Shown in pieces: positions 15,220 through 23,493 of a stretch of 38,882 bases of DNA. Below the pieces are notes generated by a model. The model had not been told where the DNA came from, searched no databases, and was given only the letters and a program-made list of their open reading frames with translations. The DNA is from an uncultured Oscillospiraceae bacterium (lineage in GTDB: Bacteria; Bacillota; Clostridia; Oscillospirales; Oscillospiraceae). How positions within the stretch are numbered: the stretch's first letter is position 1; every line of letters begins with the position of its first letter. Both the position numbers and the translations under genes were made by a program. The stretch lies in NCBI GenBank assembly GCA_934597175.1, contig CAKTQR010000020.1, positions 1 to 38,882 of the forward strand, written 5' to 3'.

Positions 15220-15260
15220 AGGCGGGGCTAATTGTGAACATACTGTGAACAATTAGCCCC
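15220..15260 (-). terminator. terminator of the ABC transporter operon
   Basis: A 12-bp perfect stem (arms 15249-15260 and 15224-15235) with a 13-nt loop lies 34 bp after the permease stop. On the minus strand it is followed by GCCTTTTATG, a weak T tract. The loop and stem also contain two GTTCAC(A) copies. Confidence 0.55.
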
Positions 15261-15293
15261 AACCGTTAAAAAATTGACTTTTTATTTTCGGCT

Positions 15294-16892
15294 TCAGCCG
15301 AGGAAGGCGAATTTGCGTGCCGACTTGCTTATTATGACCCCGTAAAGCGCCCTTGCGGCGACGAGCATGACCACTGCAAACACCATGAGCGTCGTTTCAA
15401 CGGACATGTCATGCGTGAGCATGAGGTATCCGCCGATGCCGACGGTAAAGACGATGACCATGTCGATAACCATGGATATGATTATCGAGCCGCTGTTTTT
15501 TATCGCCTGCGTTTCGCTCGTCCAGTTTAAAAGCGGGTGGTTTACATTGGCGATAAGCCCGATCTCCGCCATGACGACGATTATGGCGACGGAGAGTATC
15601 AGTGCCGGCACGGCAACGGCGGCCGATGTGCCGAACACGACTATCAGTGCGGCCATGAAGAACACGACCGGCGGCAGGAACATTATAAGGCTGAGCTTGA
15701 GCTTTGAGAGCAGTACCTGAGCCGGGTCGACGGGCATGGACTGGATGACCCAGATGCTCTTGCCCTCGAGCGAGACCGAGGAGCTTGTGGGCACGACCAG
15801 CCCTGCCATCATTGCGGCAGCGACCGTGCCGAGGCACACGGCAAGGTCGGTGGGTATCATCACCATGTTCATAAGCTGACGCAGCCTGTCGCCGTAGATC
15901 AGCACGGCGACGGCGGCAACGACGATCATGACGACGCCCAGACCGTTATTGACGATGCAGGTGGAGCTTGAGAAGAAGCGGGCAGCCTCCTTGCCGAGCA
16001 GCGCCGAGCTGCGGGAGGACACCTTTTGCTCCTTGGCTTCGTACTTTATCTTTGCCGTGCCCCTCCTTGTAGTAGCGGTTTTAATAAATGTACGGGCAAG
16101 GATGAGATACACCACGGCAAACGGCACGATCATCACGAGCATGCCCGGCGCAAACGAGCCGAACTCGCCCGCTGCGCCTGCGCCTATCCAGTAAAGCGGT
16201 GCGATGCCGCTTACGGAGGCGGCTATCTGTGTGTTGTTTGCGATGAGGTCGGCGATTATTTTATTGAGCTGGCTGTACACATAGAAGTACGCAGCGAGGA
16301 ACACGAAGGATATGAGCGTCTCGACGAGCGCCTTTTTGCGCATCCTCGACGACACGAGCGACAGCAGCCAGCCGAACAGCGCCGACAGCGACAGCGAGAA
16401 CATGCACAGCCCCAAAAATTCCGCCAGCACGCAGATAAACGAGCCGAGCCCGAACGGCACGAGCTGATACCATCTGTAAAGCGCCGGGGCGATGATCAGA
16501 ACGCCGAACAGGAAGTTCATCGCAAAAAGCAGCACCATGCGGCTTGCGAGGATCACGGATGGCGGGATGGGCATTGACAGCAGCAGATCGTTGTCCTTTG
16601 CCTCGTAAAGCCTGTTTTTCGCCGCAAAGACGCTGAAAATGAACATCACGGCGAAGGCCACGATGAACACATACACAAAGTACAGCCAGCCGCAGCCTGC
16701 GTTGTACAGCGGCGCTGCGAGCAGGGCGAATATCTGCCCGAACAGCCAGCAGAACACGCCGAGGGCATAGAGCATCAAAAGGCCGTAGACTATCACCTTG
16801 CCCTTGCCGCCCTTTTTGCCGCTGCGCTTGCCCGAGCCCGTGAGCCAGCTTGCCAGAGCCGAGAAATTGACCTTTAAAAGAGCTTTAAGCAT
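15294..16892 (-). CDS. ABC-2-type exporter permease
   Basis: 532-residue polytopic membrane protein. After a basic N-terminus (KRSGKKGGKGK), about 12 hydrophobic helices can be read, including VIVYGLLMLYALGVFCWLFGQIFALL, FVYVFIVAFAVMFIFSVF, ILASRMVLLFAMNFLFGVLII and a C-terminal TTLMVFAVVMLVAARALYGVII. The motif KDNDLLLSMPIPPSVILASR is characteristic of clostridial ABC-2 permeases of this size. It overlaps the ATPase gene by 8 bp, so the two form one exporter. Substrate unknown; regulation by the adjacent wHTH protein suggests a stress or drug/lipid substrate. Confidence 0.85.
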   Translation of the reverse strand: MLKALLKVNFSALASWLTGSGKRSGKKGGKGKVIVYGLLMLYALGVFCWLFGQIFALLAAPLYNAGCGWLYFVYVFIVAFAVMFIFSVFAAKNRLYEAKDNDLLLSMPIPPSVILASRMVLLFAMNFLFGVLIIAPALYRWYQLVPFGLGSFICVLAEFLGLCMFSLSLSALFGWLLSLVSSRMRKKALVETLISFVFLAAYFYVYSQLNKIIADLIANNTQIAASVSGIAPLYWIGAGAAGEFGSFAPGMLVMIVPFAVVYLILARTFIKTATTRRGTAKIKYEAKEQKVSSRSSALLGKEAARFFSSSTCIVNNGLGVVMIVVAAVAVLIYGDRLRQLMNMVMIPTDLAVCLGTVAAAMMAGLVVPTSSSVSLEGKSIWVIQSMPVDPAQVLLSKLKLSLIMFLPPVVFFMAALIVVFGTSAAVAVPALILSVAIIVVMAEIGLIANVNHPLLNWTSETQAIKNSGSIIISMVIDMVIVFTVGIGGYLMLTHDMSVETTLMVFAVVMLVAARALYGVIISKSARKFAFLG

Positions 16893-17598
16893 GTTCGCCC
16901 TCCAATTCGAGGAACACGGCTTCGAGGGAAGCGTCGCCCTTGACGGAGTCCATGTCGCCGCTGGTGACGAGTCTGCCGTTTTTTATGATGGCGACCTTGT
17001 CGCAGAGCTTTTCGGCGACCTCGAGCACATGGGTCGAGAAGAAGATGGCACCGCCGTTATCGCAATGCTCACGCATCATGGTCTTGAGCGTGTGAGCCGC
17101 CACCGGGTCAAGGCCGACGAAGGGCTCATCCATTATAATGAGCTTCGGGTCGTGCAGCCACGCCGAAATGATGGCGAGCTTCTGCTTCATGCCGTGGGAG
17201 TAGGCGCTCACGGGCTGGGCAAGATCCTCGGTCAGTCCGAAGGCATCGGCGTATTTTGCGATGCGCTCGGTGCGCTCGGCTTTGCCCACGCCGTAGATAT
17301 CGGCGACGAAGTTTAAATACTTTATGCCGGAAAGGTACTCATACAGCTCGGGGTTATCGGGGATATACGCCATCTGCTTTTTGCACTCGATGGGGGCATC
17401 CTTAATGGACACGCCGTTTACGAAAATGTCGCCCTGCTCGAATTGCAGGATGCCGCAGCAGGCCTTTATGGTCGTTGTTTTGCCTGCGCCGTTGTGGCCG
17501 ATAAAGGCGTAGATATCGCCTGCGTTTACCTCTAAACTGAGGTCGTCGACGGCGGGCTTGCTGTCATACACCTTGCTGAAATGTTGAATTTTAAGCAT
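16885..17598 (-). CDS. ABC transporter ATP-binding protein
   Basis: 237-residue nucleotide-binding domain. Walker A GHNGAGKTT (34-42), Q-loop region AYIPDNPELYEYLSG, signature YSHGMKQKL (~128-136), Walker B LIIMDEPFVGLD (~153-164), and the switch His in FFSTHVLE are all present, so it should be catalytically competent. It starts 1 bp after the repressor gene and overlaps the permease gene. Together they form a three-gene operon regulator-ATPase-permease. Confidence 0.95.
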   Translation of the reverse strand: MLKIQHFSKVYDSKPAVDDLSLEVNAGDIYAFIGHNGAGKTTTIKACCGILQFEQGDIFVNGVSIKDAPIECKKQMAYIPDNPELYEYLSGIKYLNFVADIYGVGKAERTERIAKYADAFGLTEDLAQPVSAYSHGMKQKLAIISAWLHDPKLIIMDEPFVGLDPVAAHTLKTMMREHCDNGGAIFFSTHVLEVAEKLCDKVAIIKNGRLVTSGDMDSVKGDASLEAVFLELEGEHA

Positions 17599-18105
17599 CT
17601 ATTGCTCCTCCTCTTCACACGGGGATGAAATTACGGTCAATCTACGCTGCTTTCTGCCCTCGGCGGGTGCATTGCCGATGTTTTTGACCAGAAGCTCGGA
17701 CAGGGAATTATAAAGCTCGGCGTACTCCTCGTCGGTCAGCAAAAACGCACTCGTGCCGACACTCAGCATATCACGCACGGGGTCGCAGTCGGGCTTGGCA
17801 AAATAGCGCTTAAAGGTCGCCATAAGCGACATTAGAACATCGAACACCTGCATGTAATCGGCCTTGCCGTTGTCGCCGACGCTCGGCTTCAGGCGATAGC
17901 GCCGCTCGGTCGCACCACGCTTTTTCTCCTCGGACTCGACAACGAGCCAGCCGTCGGAGACCAGGGTCGACATGTGCCGGTAGAGGCTCGCCTGCGGGAT
18001 ATCGGAAAGCTCACGGCGCATTTCGGCAACGGTCGCCGATTCGTGCAGAATGAAATATTCGAGGATGCGCAGTCTTGCAGGATTCATAACGGTTTTCGCA
18101 TTCAC
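17599..18105 (-). CDS. winged-helix transcriptional regulator of the ABC exporter
   Basis: 168 residues from a GTG at 18103-18105 (MNAKTVMNPARLRILEYFI...). A GGGGG ribosome binding site 8 nt upstream supports this start over an in-frame ATG 63 bp further out, which would lie upstream of the predicted transcription start. The N-terminal wHTH (ARLRILEYFILHESATVAEMRRELSDIPQASLYRHMSTLVSDGWLVV) belongs to the ArsR/PadR-like HTH_20 type; the rest is helical. A 20-bp palindrome overlaps its own -10, so autorepression, and with it control of the exporter, is likely. Confidence 0.85.
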   Translation of the reverse strand: MNAKTVMNPARLRILEYFILHESATVAEMRRELSDIPQASLYRHMSTLVSDGWLVVESEEKKRGATERRYRLKPSVGDNGKADYMQVFDVLMSLMATFKRYFAKPDCDPVRDMLSVGTSAFLLTDEEYAELYNSLSELLVKNIGNAPAEGRKQRRLTVISSPCEEEEQ

Positions 18106-18125
18106 GCAAAAAGCCCCCTTTGCAC

Positions 18126-18168
18126 TATTCTCATTTATGAGAATAATACAACGAGGGCTGTTTGTCAA
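18126..18168 (-). promoter_or_regulatory. promoter and operator of the repressor-ABC operon
   Basis: Minus strand TTGACA (18168-18163), 17 bp, TATTCT (18145-18140). A palindrome with 9-bp arms TATTCTCAT/ATGAGAATA (18126-18145) begins at the -10 and runs into the start-point region, just before the GTG start. This is an ideal autoregulatory operator. Confidence 0.75.
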
Positions 18169-18181
18169 GAATTTATTTAAT

Positions 18182-19147
18182 TTAAGACAGCGTTGTTCCG
18201 GGATAGTAGTGCTCGAGTATCTCCTTGTAGCTTGACCCCGACTTTGCCATGGTATTTGCGCCGTACTGACTCATGCCGATGCCGTGGCCGTAGCCGGTGA
18301 CGGTGAAGGTAAACTGCCCGTTTTCGTGCTTAAGCTCAAACGCAGTCGAGCGCAGGGAGAACAGCTTGCGCAGCTGCGCACCCGTGAACTTCACCTTGCC
18401 GATGGTGGCAGACTGCACTCTGCCCGATGAGTTGCGCTCGATCTTGCTCACCCATGTGTCTGCCTCGCCGGTCATGTCCGCCTCGGGCTTGAGGTAAAGT
18501 ATCGTGTCACGGAAATCGATATCAGCAAGCGTGAGGGTGCTTATGTAATTGGGCACGCCGTCGGCGGTCTCGGGCGAATCGACGGACTTGAGATACGGAA
18601 GCTCGCTCCAGATAGCGCCGCTGTTTTCGGTCACGCCGGCGGACGAGGAGTGGAACGCCGTGAGCGCTGCCTTGCCGCCGTAGCTTAGGTACTCCCCGTC
18701 GGTGGCGGACACCGCCGAGCGTATCTTTTCAATGTATGCGCCAAAGCTCTTGCCCCATTTTTCCTTGAGCTTACTTTCGCTCAGGTACGCCTGACAGCAC
18801 TGCGGGGAGGCGCAGATATCGGCGTTTTCGTGCTTGGGCTCGGCAAGAAAGCGCTGGAGATAGCTGCGGGCGGCGACGGCCTGCGCCTTGAGCGCCTCCG
18901 GCTCAAAGGACACGGGCATCTCCGCTGCGACAACGCCGACAAGATATTGCCGCACCGTCATCTTCACCGGCTCGTCCCCGCACAGGACGGTGACGCTGCG
19001 CTTTTCGTCCGCTTCGAGCACCTTTGCCGTTGCGGCGGGCGGCGTTGTCTCGGGCTGCGGGGTCACCGGAACACGGGCGGTCATAATGACCACGGCCAGC
19101 GTTACGGCGGTCAAAAATATCGACGACAGCAGCAATCTTTTCATCAT
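18182..19147 (-). CDS. spoIID: SpoIID/LytB domain protein (stage II sporulation protein D-like)
   Basis: Membrane-anchored lytic transglycosylase of the SpoIID family, which with SpoIIP and SpoIIM digests septal peptidoglycan during engulfment. From the ATG at 19145-19147 (AAAGGAT upstream) it has 321 residues: one N-terminal transmembrane helix (~5-22), a Pro/Thr linker, then YLVGVVAAEMPVSF with the catalytic Glu (~76), EALKAQAVAARSY, a Cys-containing ICASPQCCQAY loop (possible metal site), HSSSAG and the C-terminal GYGHGIGMSQYGA. These features fit true SpoIID. A generic LytB-type paralogue cannot be excluded, as spoIIR/spoIIQ are not adjacent. Confidence 0.85.
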   Translation of the reverse strand: MMKRLLLSSIFLTAVTLAVVIMTARVPVTPQPETTPPAATAKVLEADEKRSVTVLCGDEPVKMTVRQYLVGVVAAEMPVSFEPEALKAQAVAARSYLQRFLAEPKHENADICASPQCCQAYLSESKLKEKWGKSFGAYIEKIRSAVSATDGEYLSYGGKAALTAFHSSSAGVTENSGAIWSELPYLKSVDSPETADGVPNYISTLTLADIDFRDTILYLKPEADMTGEADTWVSKIERNSSGRVQSATIGKVKFTGAQLRKLFSLRSTAFELKHENGQFTFTVTGYGHGIGMSQYGANTMAKSGSSYKEILEHYYPGTTLS

Positions 19148-19173
19148 AAGCGATCCTTTCACATCTTTTTCGG

Positions 19174-19202
19174 TTGACTGTTGAGCCAAACAAGTATAAT
19201 AT
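19174..19202 (+). promoter_or_regulatory. promoter of the membrane protein gene
   Basis: TTGACT (19174-19179) faces overlapping -10 choices: TATAAT at 19195 (15-bp spacer) or TAATAT at 19197 (17-bp spacer). A start near 19208 would leave a ~30-nt leader. Confidence 0.55.
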
Positions 19203-19238
19203 AATTCCATACAAGACTATTCTGATTGGATTGGTAAT

Positions 19239-20186
19239 ATGCGAAAAAACGCTTTGATAAATTCCTGCTATGTCTGCGCCGCCGGTGCATTCGGCACATT
19301 TTTCCGCTGGCTGCAAAACCAGTCGTGCTTCGATGCGGAAACGGGGCTTTTAAACCCCAGCGCACTTAATTATATAGTACCGCTGAGCATTATCGCAGCC
19401 GCAGTGCTGTTCTTTTTCCTCGTAAGAAAGCTCAAAAAGCAAGAGCTTGAGCCGCCCAAGGACATTTTTGAGGTCTTTAACGGCACGAGCATCCTCTACC
19501 CCATCGCATTTATGGGTATCGCCCTCGTGACGCTCATCGGCAGCGTCGTCACGCTGTTCAATGTCGCAGGCGAAAAGTACGCCTCCGTTTACAGGCTGGC
19601 CGCCGGTCTTGCCGCCGTGAGCGCCGTGACATTCCCCATCATCTGCACCAGCCGCCGCAAGCACTATATGCCCGGCATTATCGGCGCTTTCATGTGCCTG
19701 CCGATCGTGGTGTTTTCCGTGCTGCTGCTCGTGTGCTACAAGACAAACTCCTCCGAGCCCGTTATCTGGTCGTACTGCATTGAGATCGTCACCTGCTGCA
19801 TCTGCATACTCGCATTTTTCCGCAACGCCGGCTTTGCCTTTGACAGGCCCGCACCCTACAAGGCGATCTACCTGTCGATGCTCGCTGCGTTCATGTGCTT
19901 TACCACCCTTGCTGACAGCCGCAGCATCGGGCTTCAGATGATATACCTCGGCTTTGCCGGTATGCTGGTGACGGAGCTTTGGATGATTATAAGCAATATG
20001 CGCAAGCCCACCGAGGCGCAGGAGGCTGCACCCGAGGAGACGCCCGAGCAGGAAAAGGCGCAGGTCATCGAGCCGGGTGAAACCGAGGAAAAGCCCGAGC
20101 CGACCATCCAAGCCCCCGAGCGCAAGCCCAAAAAGCCCGAGGATATTGACGCCGTTCTCGACGACTGCAAGAAGTACATCGACTAA
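19239..20186 (+). CDS. multi-pass membrane protein, unknown function
   Basis: 315 residues, no family recognised. Seven or so hydrophobic helices occupy residues ~45-255 (IVPLSIIAAAVLFFFLV, YPIAFMGIALVTLIGSVVTLF, MPGIIGAFMCLPIVVFSVLLLVC, IVTCCICILAF and others). The last ~65 residues form a charged, Pro/Glu-rich cytoplasmic tail (EAAPEETPEQEKAQ...) ending in VLDDCKKYID. Divergent from spoIID with a 91-bp shared spacer. The disordered tail with a short terminal motif could bind a soluble partner; that is speculation. The ribosome binding site is weak. Confidence 0.75.
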   Translation: MRKNALINSCYVCAAGAFGTFFRWLQNQSCFDAETGLLNPSALNYIVPLSIIAAAVLFFFLVRKLKKQELEPPKDIFEVFNGTSILYPIAFMGIALVTLIGSVVTLFNVAGEKYASVYRLAAGLAAVSAVTFPIICTSRRKHYMPGIIGAFMCLPIVVFSVLLLVCYKTNSSEPVIWSYCIEIVTCCICILAFFRNAGFAFDRPAPYKAIYLSMLAAFMCFTTLADSRSIGLQMIYLGFAGMLVTELWMIISNMRKPTEAQEAAPEETPEQEKAQVIEPGETEEKPEPTIQAPERKPKKPEDIDAVLDDCKKYID

Positions 20187-20213
20187 GTAAATTTTACAAA
20201 GTGCACATAAAGA

Positions 20214-20247
20214 CACGCAAAACTTTCGTTTTGCGTGCTTTTTTTAT
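20214..20247 (+). terminator. terminator of the membrane protein gene
   Basis: Arms 20214-20223 and 20228-20237 form a perfect 10-bp stem with a TTTC loop, followed by CTTTTTTTAT. Confidence 0.85.
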
Positions 20248-20278
20248 CAAATATCCCAAAAATTCAAATGTTAAACGG

Positions 20279-20306
20279 TTGACAACACCGCCGTTATATG
20301 TATAAT
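20279..20306 (+). promoter_or_regulatory. promoter of the [FeFe] hydrogenase gene
   Basis: Perfect TTGACA (20279-20284) and TATAAT (20301-20306) with a 16-bp spacer. This is a consensus-strength promoter, implying high constitutive expression. Confidence 0.85.
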
Positions 20307-20361
20307 ATTTATTGCTTTAAATAAGTTAATGCAATTTTTTCATACAGGAGGCAGCCCCCGC

Positions 20362-21894
20362 ATGAGAGGAATGGAAACCGGCAAAACCAGAATACGCCAC
20401 GAGGTGTTCACCGAAATAGCCCGTCTTGCCTACGAGGGCGGCGATTACGCCAGAGCGCTCGAGGAGCTGACTTATAAGATCTGTCCCGGCGATCCCGACG
20501 ATATCGGCGCATACAGAAACAGTCTGTTCCTTGAAAGAGCCGTCGTCGGCGAAAGGCTGCGTCTTGCGATGGGTCTGCCGACGAGAAAGCTCGGCGAGTA
20601 TAACTCTCTTGCCGACGGCCTTGAGGAGGCTATCGTTCCCGAGAAGTACTATGCCCCGCCGCTTATAAATGTCATTAAATTTGCCTGCAACCGCTGCCCG
20701 GCCGACCTTGTGCGTGTCACCGACGGCTGCCAGGGCTGCCTTGAGCACCCGTGCATGGAGATATGCCCCCGCGGCGCTATCACCAAGGTCAACGGCCACG
20801 CAAAGATCGATAACGACAAATGCGTCCGCTGCGGCAGATGTGCCAACACCTGCTCGTTCCACGCCATTATCCACCAGCAGCGCCCCTGCGCCAAGGCCTG
20901 CGGCATGAAGTGCATCGGCTCGGACGATCACGGCCGTGCGCAGATTGATTACACCAAGTGCACCTCCTGCGGTCAGTGCCTTGTCGCCTGCCCCTTCGGT
21001 GCGATATCCGACAAGAGCCAGATATTCCAGACCATCATGGCAATAAAGAGCGAGACACCCGTTTACTGCGTGCTCGCCCCGTCGTTCGTCGGTCAGTTCG
21101 GCCCGGACGCCATTCCTGATAAGATGAAGGCGATCTTCAAGCGTCTCGGCTTTACCGATGTGTACGAAGCCGCCATCGGCGCTGACCTGTGCGTCATTGA
21201 GGAGGCCGCCGACTTCCTTGAGGAGGTCCCGGCAAAGCATCCGTTCATGGTCACCTCCTGCTGCCCCAGCTGGAGCGACATGGTCAAAAAGCTCTTCCCC
21301 GAGTTTGCGCAGAATATCTCCGTTGCAATGACCCCCATGGTGCTCACCGCACGCTTCGTAAAAAAGCAGCACCCCGGCTGCAAGGTCGTTTTCGTCGGCC
21401 CGTGCGACGCTAAAAAGCTCGAAGCCAGCCGCAAGACCGTGCGCAGCGATGTCGACTTTGTCCTGACCTTTGAGGAGGTCTTGGGCATGTGCGCAGCCAA
21501 GGGCATCGATAAGGAGTGCATCCCCATGTCCGAGGCAGAGCCTCTGAAGCAGTCGGGCAAGGACGCAAGAATGTTCGCCGTCTCCGGCGGCGTTGCGCAG
21601 GCGGTCGTCAATGCGATTAAGTCCATGGACCCCGACCGCGAGGTCAAGGTCGCAAAGGCGGCGGGACTTGACGAGTGCCGCAAGCTGCTGCTCATGGCAA
21701 AGGCCGGTAAATACGACGGCTATCTGCTCGAGGGCATGGCATGTCCCGGCGGCTGCGTTGCCGGTGCGGGCACGCTGTGCGACATCGGCAAGGCGCACAA
21801 GAGCGTTTCTCACTTTGCCCACAAGGCCGATTATTCCTGCGCCTACGACACGGAATATAAAGAATATCTCCCCCTCATTGAGGAGAAGCAATAA
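20362..21894 (+). CDS. monomeric [FeFe] hydrogenase, group B-like
   Basis: Cytoplasmic hydrogenase expected to couple reduced ferredoxin to H2 release. ATG at 20362 follows AGGAGG (20346-20351), giving 510 residues. An N-terminal helical region precedes three cysteine clusters fitting [4Fe-4S]: C123/126/131/135, C154/157/160/164 and C200/203/206/210, plus extra cysteines at 109, 112, 176, 180, 184. The H-cluster domain has all ligand motifs: TSCCPSW (298-304, proton-transfer Cys300 and ligand Cys301), GPCDAKK (Cys348) and MACPGGC (Cys461, Cys465). The usual Met of MPC is Gly. The layout resembles group B enzymes of gut Clostridia; subgroup is inferred. No maturases hydEFG are nearby. Confidence 0.9.
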   Translation: MRGMETGKTRIRHEVFTEIARLAYEGGDYARALEELTYKICPGDPDDIGAYRNSLFLERAVVGERLRLAMGLPTRKLGEYNSLADGLEEAIVPEKYYAPPLINVIKFACNRCPADLVRVTDGCQGCLEHPCMEICPRGAITKVNGHAKIDNDKCVRCGRCANTCSFHAIIHQQRPCAKACGMKCIGSDDHGRAQIDYTKCTSCGQCLVACPFGAISDKSQIFQTIMAIKSETPVYCVLAPSFVGQFGPDAIPDKMKAIFKRLGFTDVYEAAIGADLCVIEEAADFLEEVPAKHPFMVTSCCPSWSDMVKKLFPEFAQNISVAMTPMVLTARFVKKQHPGCKVVFVGPCDAKKLEASRKTVRSDVDFVLTFEEVLGMCAAKGIDKECIPMSEAEPLKQSGKDARMFAVSGGVAQAVVNAIKSMDPDREVKVAKAAGLDECRKLLLMAKAGKYDGYLLEGMACPGGCVAGAGTLCDIGKAHKSVSHFAHKADYSCAYDTEYKEYLPLIEEKQ

Positions 21895-21900
21895 CGAAAA

Positions 21901-21932
21901 AAAACGGGAAGCCTGAGCTTCCCGTTTTTTTA
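21901..21932. terminator. bidirectional terminator after the hydrogenase gene
   Basis: Perfect 12-bp stem, arms 21901-21912 and 21917-21928, CTGA loop, followed by a T run; on the minus strand the complementary A run gives TTTTTTT. It separates the convergent hydrogenase and PepSY-like genes. Confidence 0.85.
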
Positions 21933-22355
21933 TTTATCGTCCGGATGCGGCTGACTGCGGCTTACGACTATCTCGCCGGTGTCGGCGGAGATGATGTAGC
22001 TGTAATCGGTCTTTTCGGCAGTGAAATCGACCTTATAGCACATGCCGTCGTCGAGCTTTATAAGGTCGGCGGCAACATTTTTCGCCGTGTCGGCGCTGAC
22101 CTCGGCGTCGCTGAACGCAGCCTTTTGCGCTGCCGCTGCGCCGATGTAGTCGTCCTGCATCACGCAGCCTCGAAGCGGCGAGATCATGATAAGGCAGAAC
22201 GCCAGCATAACTATGACCGACACTGTGAGCGTTACGAGCTTGACCCCACTGACATGGCGGCGGCGTTTTCTGTGCCTTGATCTGCGGCGGCGCTCTCTGC
22301 GCTTTTCCTCGGTATTGCCGCTATTTTCGTTTTCCTTCGTCTCAAGCTCTGGCAA
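21930..22355 (-). CDS. membrane-anchored PepSY-like domain protein
   Basis: 141 residues from a TTG at 22353-22355, preceded by a GGGGG-containing site. The N-terminus is acidic, then strongly basic (KRRERRRRSRHRKRRRH), followed by one transmembrane helix (~38-60, VKLVTLTVSVIVMLAFCLIMISP). The outside part (YIGAAAAQKAAFSDAEVSADTAKNV... YKVDFTAEKTDYSYIISADTGEIVVS) has the PepSY pattern: repeated short helix, then strands ending in xYxIxAxTGEI. PepSY domains are thought to inhibit proteases or sense peptides. Role here unknown. Its 5' side abuts the first interspersed repeat copy. Confidence 0.7.
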   Translation of the reverse strand: MPELETKENENSGNTEEKRRERRRRSRHRKRRRHVSGVKLVTLTVSVIVMLAFCLIMISPLRGCVMQDDYIGAAAAQKAAFSDAEVSADTAKNVAADLIKLDDGMCYKVDFTAEKTDYSYIISADTGEIVVSRSQPHPDDK

Positions 22356-22380
22356 AACCGCCGCCCCCTTCGCTTTCGCT

Positions 22381-22576
22381 CATAAAACGCCACATTTTTT
22401 GTGAAGCTCTGCTTCACGAAAAATCTCGCTATGCTCGTCAAAAAGCCTTAACAGGCGTTTTTGATGGCTATTTATCAAACTTGAGGCGGGACCTTGTCCC
22501 CCTCACACTCCCCCTGCTGCGTATCGGAGTTTACTCTGCTGCAATCGTTTTTACCTAGTTCTTCGACAGACCAGTC
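22381..22576 (+). repeat. interspersed structured repeat, copy 1 (short form)
   Basis: About 196 bp closely matching 24598-24865. It contains a TTTGTGAAG...CTTCACGAA hairpin, then CTCGCTATGCTCGTCAAAAAGCC, an AAAAAGCC/AGGCGTTTTT hairpin, GAGGCGGGACCTT, CCCCTCACACTCCCCCTGCTGCGTAT and ACCTAGTTCTTCGACAGAC. No gene-like reading frame with a ribosome binding site is convincing. The remaining 22356-22709 spacer holds nothing else I can support apart from a possible TATAAT at 22675-22680 for the next gene. Confidence 0.8.
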
Positions 22577-22709
22577 ATTTTCGCTGAACACATTATAGCT
22601 TTTTTCCGAGCATCTTGTCAACATATCGGGCATTTTCCGGTAAAGCGGGTGTAGATTTTTGCGTTTTATTATTGTATAATTACTTCATTATGCCCACGGA
22701 GGTTTTAAT

Positions 22710-23381
22710 ATGGACAAGCACAGAACAAATGTTTTTGTCGCACTGGTGCTGGTGCTTCTTATAATAGCGGCGATACTCGCATGGACGACGGGCAGCGAGA
22801 TACTTTCCGGCGCACCCGTGACCGCAAACGACGACGCAAAGCCCGTGTCGACGAAGGTCGTGCCCTCGGCAGCCGTCACCGTCGCTCCGACCGCAGCACC
22901 CGTCGAATCGAGCACCCCCGAGCCGACCGCAGCACCCACTCCGGCAGCAACGCCCACGCCCAAGCCCACGGCGACACCCAAGCCCAGTGCCCGCACGCTC
23001 GACAAGACCGGCAGCATCACCTCTGAAACGGGCGCAAACATCAACATGCGTGTCGACTGGCGCATAACCTCCGCAAACAGCAAGGAGCTCACGCTCGATG
23101 TCGAGGTGTACATCGTGTCCTATGCCATAAACGCAGGTCAGCACAACGGCTCTATCCGCCTATACGGCAAGGAGTATACATTCGTGAGTGACCCGATCAG
23201 GATCGATGATAACTCGAAAAAGCACGAAACGCTCATCTACGACGCCACCGTCACCATCCCCGCCGAGATCGGCGAGACCGTCGCCGTGCCCATCTCCGCA
23301 AAGTGGGATTTTGACGGCGTTTACGGCGGCAAGCAGATAGGCCGCATCACCGCAGAGGCGACGCTGACCATCAAGGCGTAA
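22710..23381 (+). CDS. secreted or membrane-anchored protein with Pro/Thr/Ala linker
   Basis: 223 residues, family not recognised. N-terminal anchor (NVFVALVLVLLIIAAILAW, ~7-25) is followed by a ~65-residue low-complexity linker rich in Pro, Thr and Ala (PTPAATPTPKPTATPKPS). The C-terminal ~125 residues look like an all-beta domain (NMRVDWRITSANSKELTLDVEVYIVSYAI ... GRITAEATLTIKA). The linker resembles wall-spanning spacers of surface proteins; the domain would sit outside the membrane. GGAGG lies just upstream of the ATG. No close functional neighbour. Confidence 0.75.
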   Translation: MDKHRTNVFVALVLVLLIIAAILAWTTGSEILSGAPVTANDDAKPVSTKVVPSAAVTVAPTAAPVESSTPEPTAAPTPAATPTPKPTATPKPSARTLDKTGSITSETGANINMRVDWRITSANSKELTLDVEVYIVSYAINAGQHNGSIRLYGKEYTFVSDPIRIDDNSKKHETLIYDATVTIPAEIGETVAVPISAKWDFDGVYGGKQIGRITAEATLTIKA

Positions 23382-23388
23382 AAAGTGC

Positions 23389-23416
23389 TTGACTTTCCAA
23401 ATAAAAAATGTATAAT
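23389..23416 (+). promoter_or_regulatory. promoter of the rpsF-ssb-rpsR operon
   Basis: TTGACT (23389-23394), 16-bp spacer, TATAAT (23411-23416). The -35 begins 8 bp after the stop of the preceding gene. Confidence 0.8.
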
Positions 23417-23422
23417 AATATA

Positions 23423-23493
23423 GCCTGTCTATCGGCAGGTATCCTTGCTTCCGTTACAGACGGAGGCCAAATGACCAGAAGGAGGTGCAAACC
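23423..23493 (+). promoter_or_regulatory. rpsF leader, candidate S6:S18 binding RNA
   Basis: The ~70-nt leader can fold two stems: CCTG...CAGG (about 23427-23442) and GCTTCCG-TTACAGA-CGGAGGC (about 23448-23468, one G-U), immediately before the AAGGAGGTG ribosome binding site (23479-23487). In many bacteria the S6:S18 complex binds a hairpin with a CCG motif here to repress its own operon. The position and a CCG in the stem agree; the match to the known consensus was not tested. Confidence 0.5.

Noticed and set aside
15019..15252. 77-codon minus-strand ORF upstream of the heptad-repeat gene
   Set aside because: It overlaps the promoter, operator and ABC-operon terminator and has a skewed AT-rich composition without a ribosome binding site.
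20326..21891. 521-codon minus-strand frame opposite the hydrogenase gene
   Set aside because: The plus-strand product is an unmistakable [FeFe] hydrogenase with promoter and terminator; the antisense frame has no family features.
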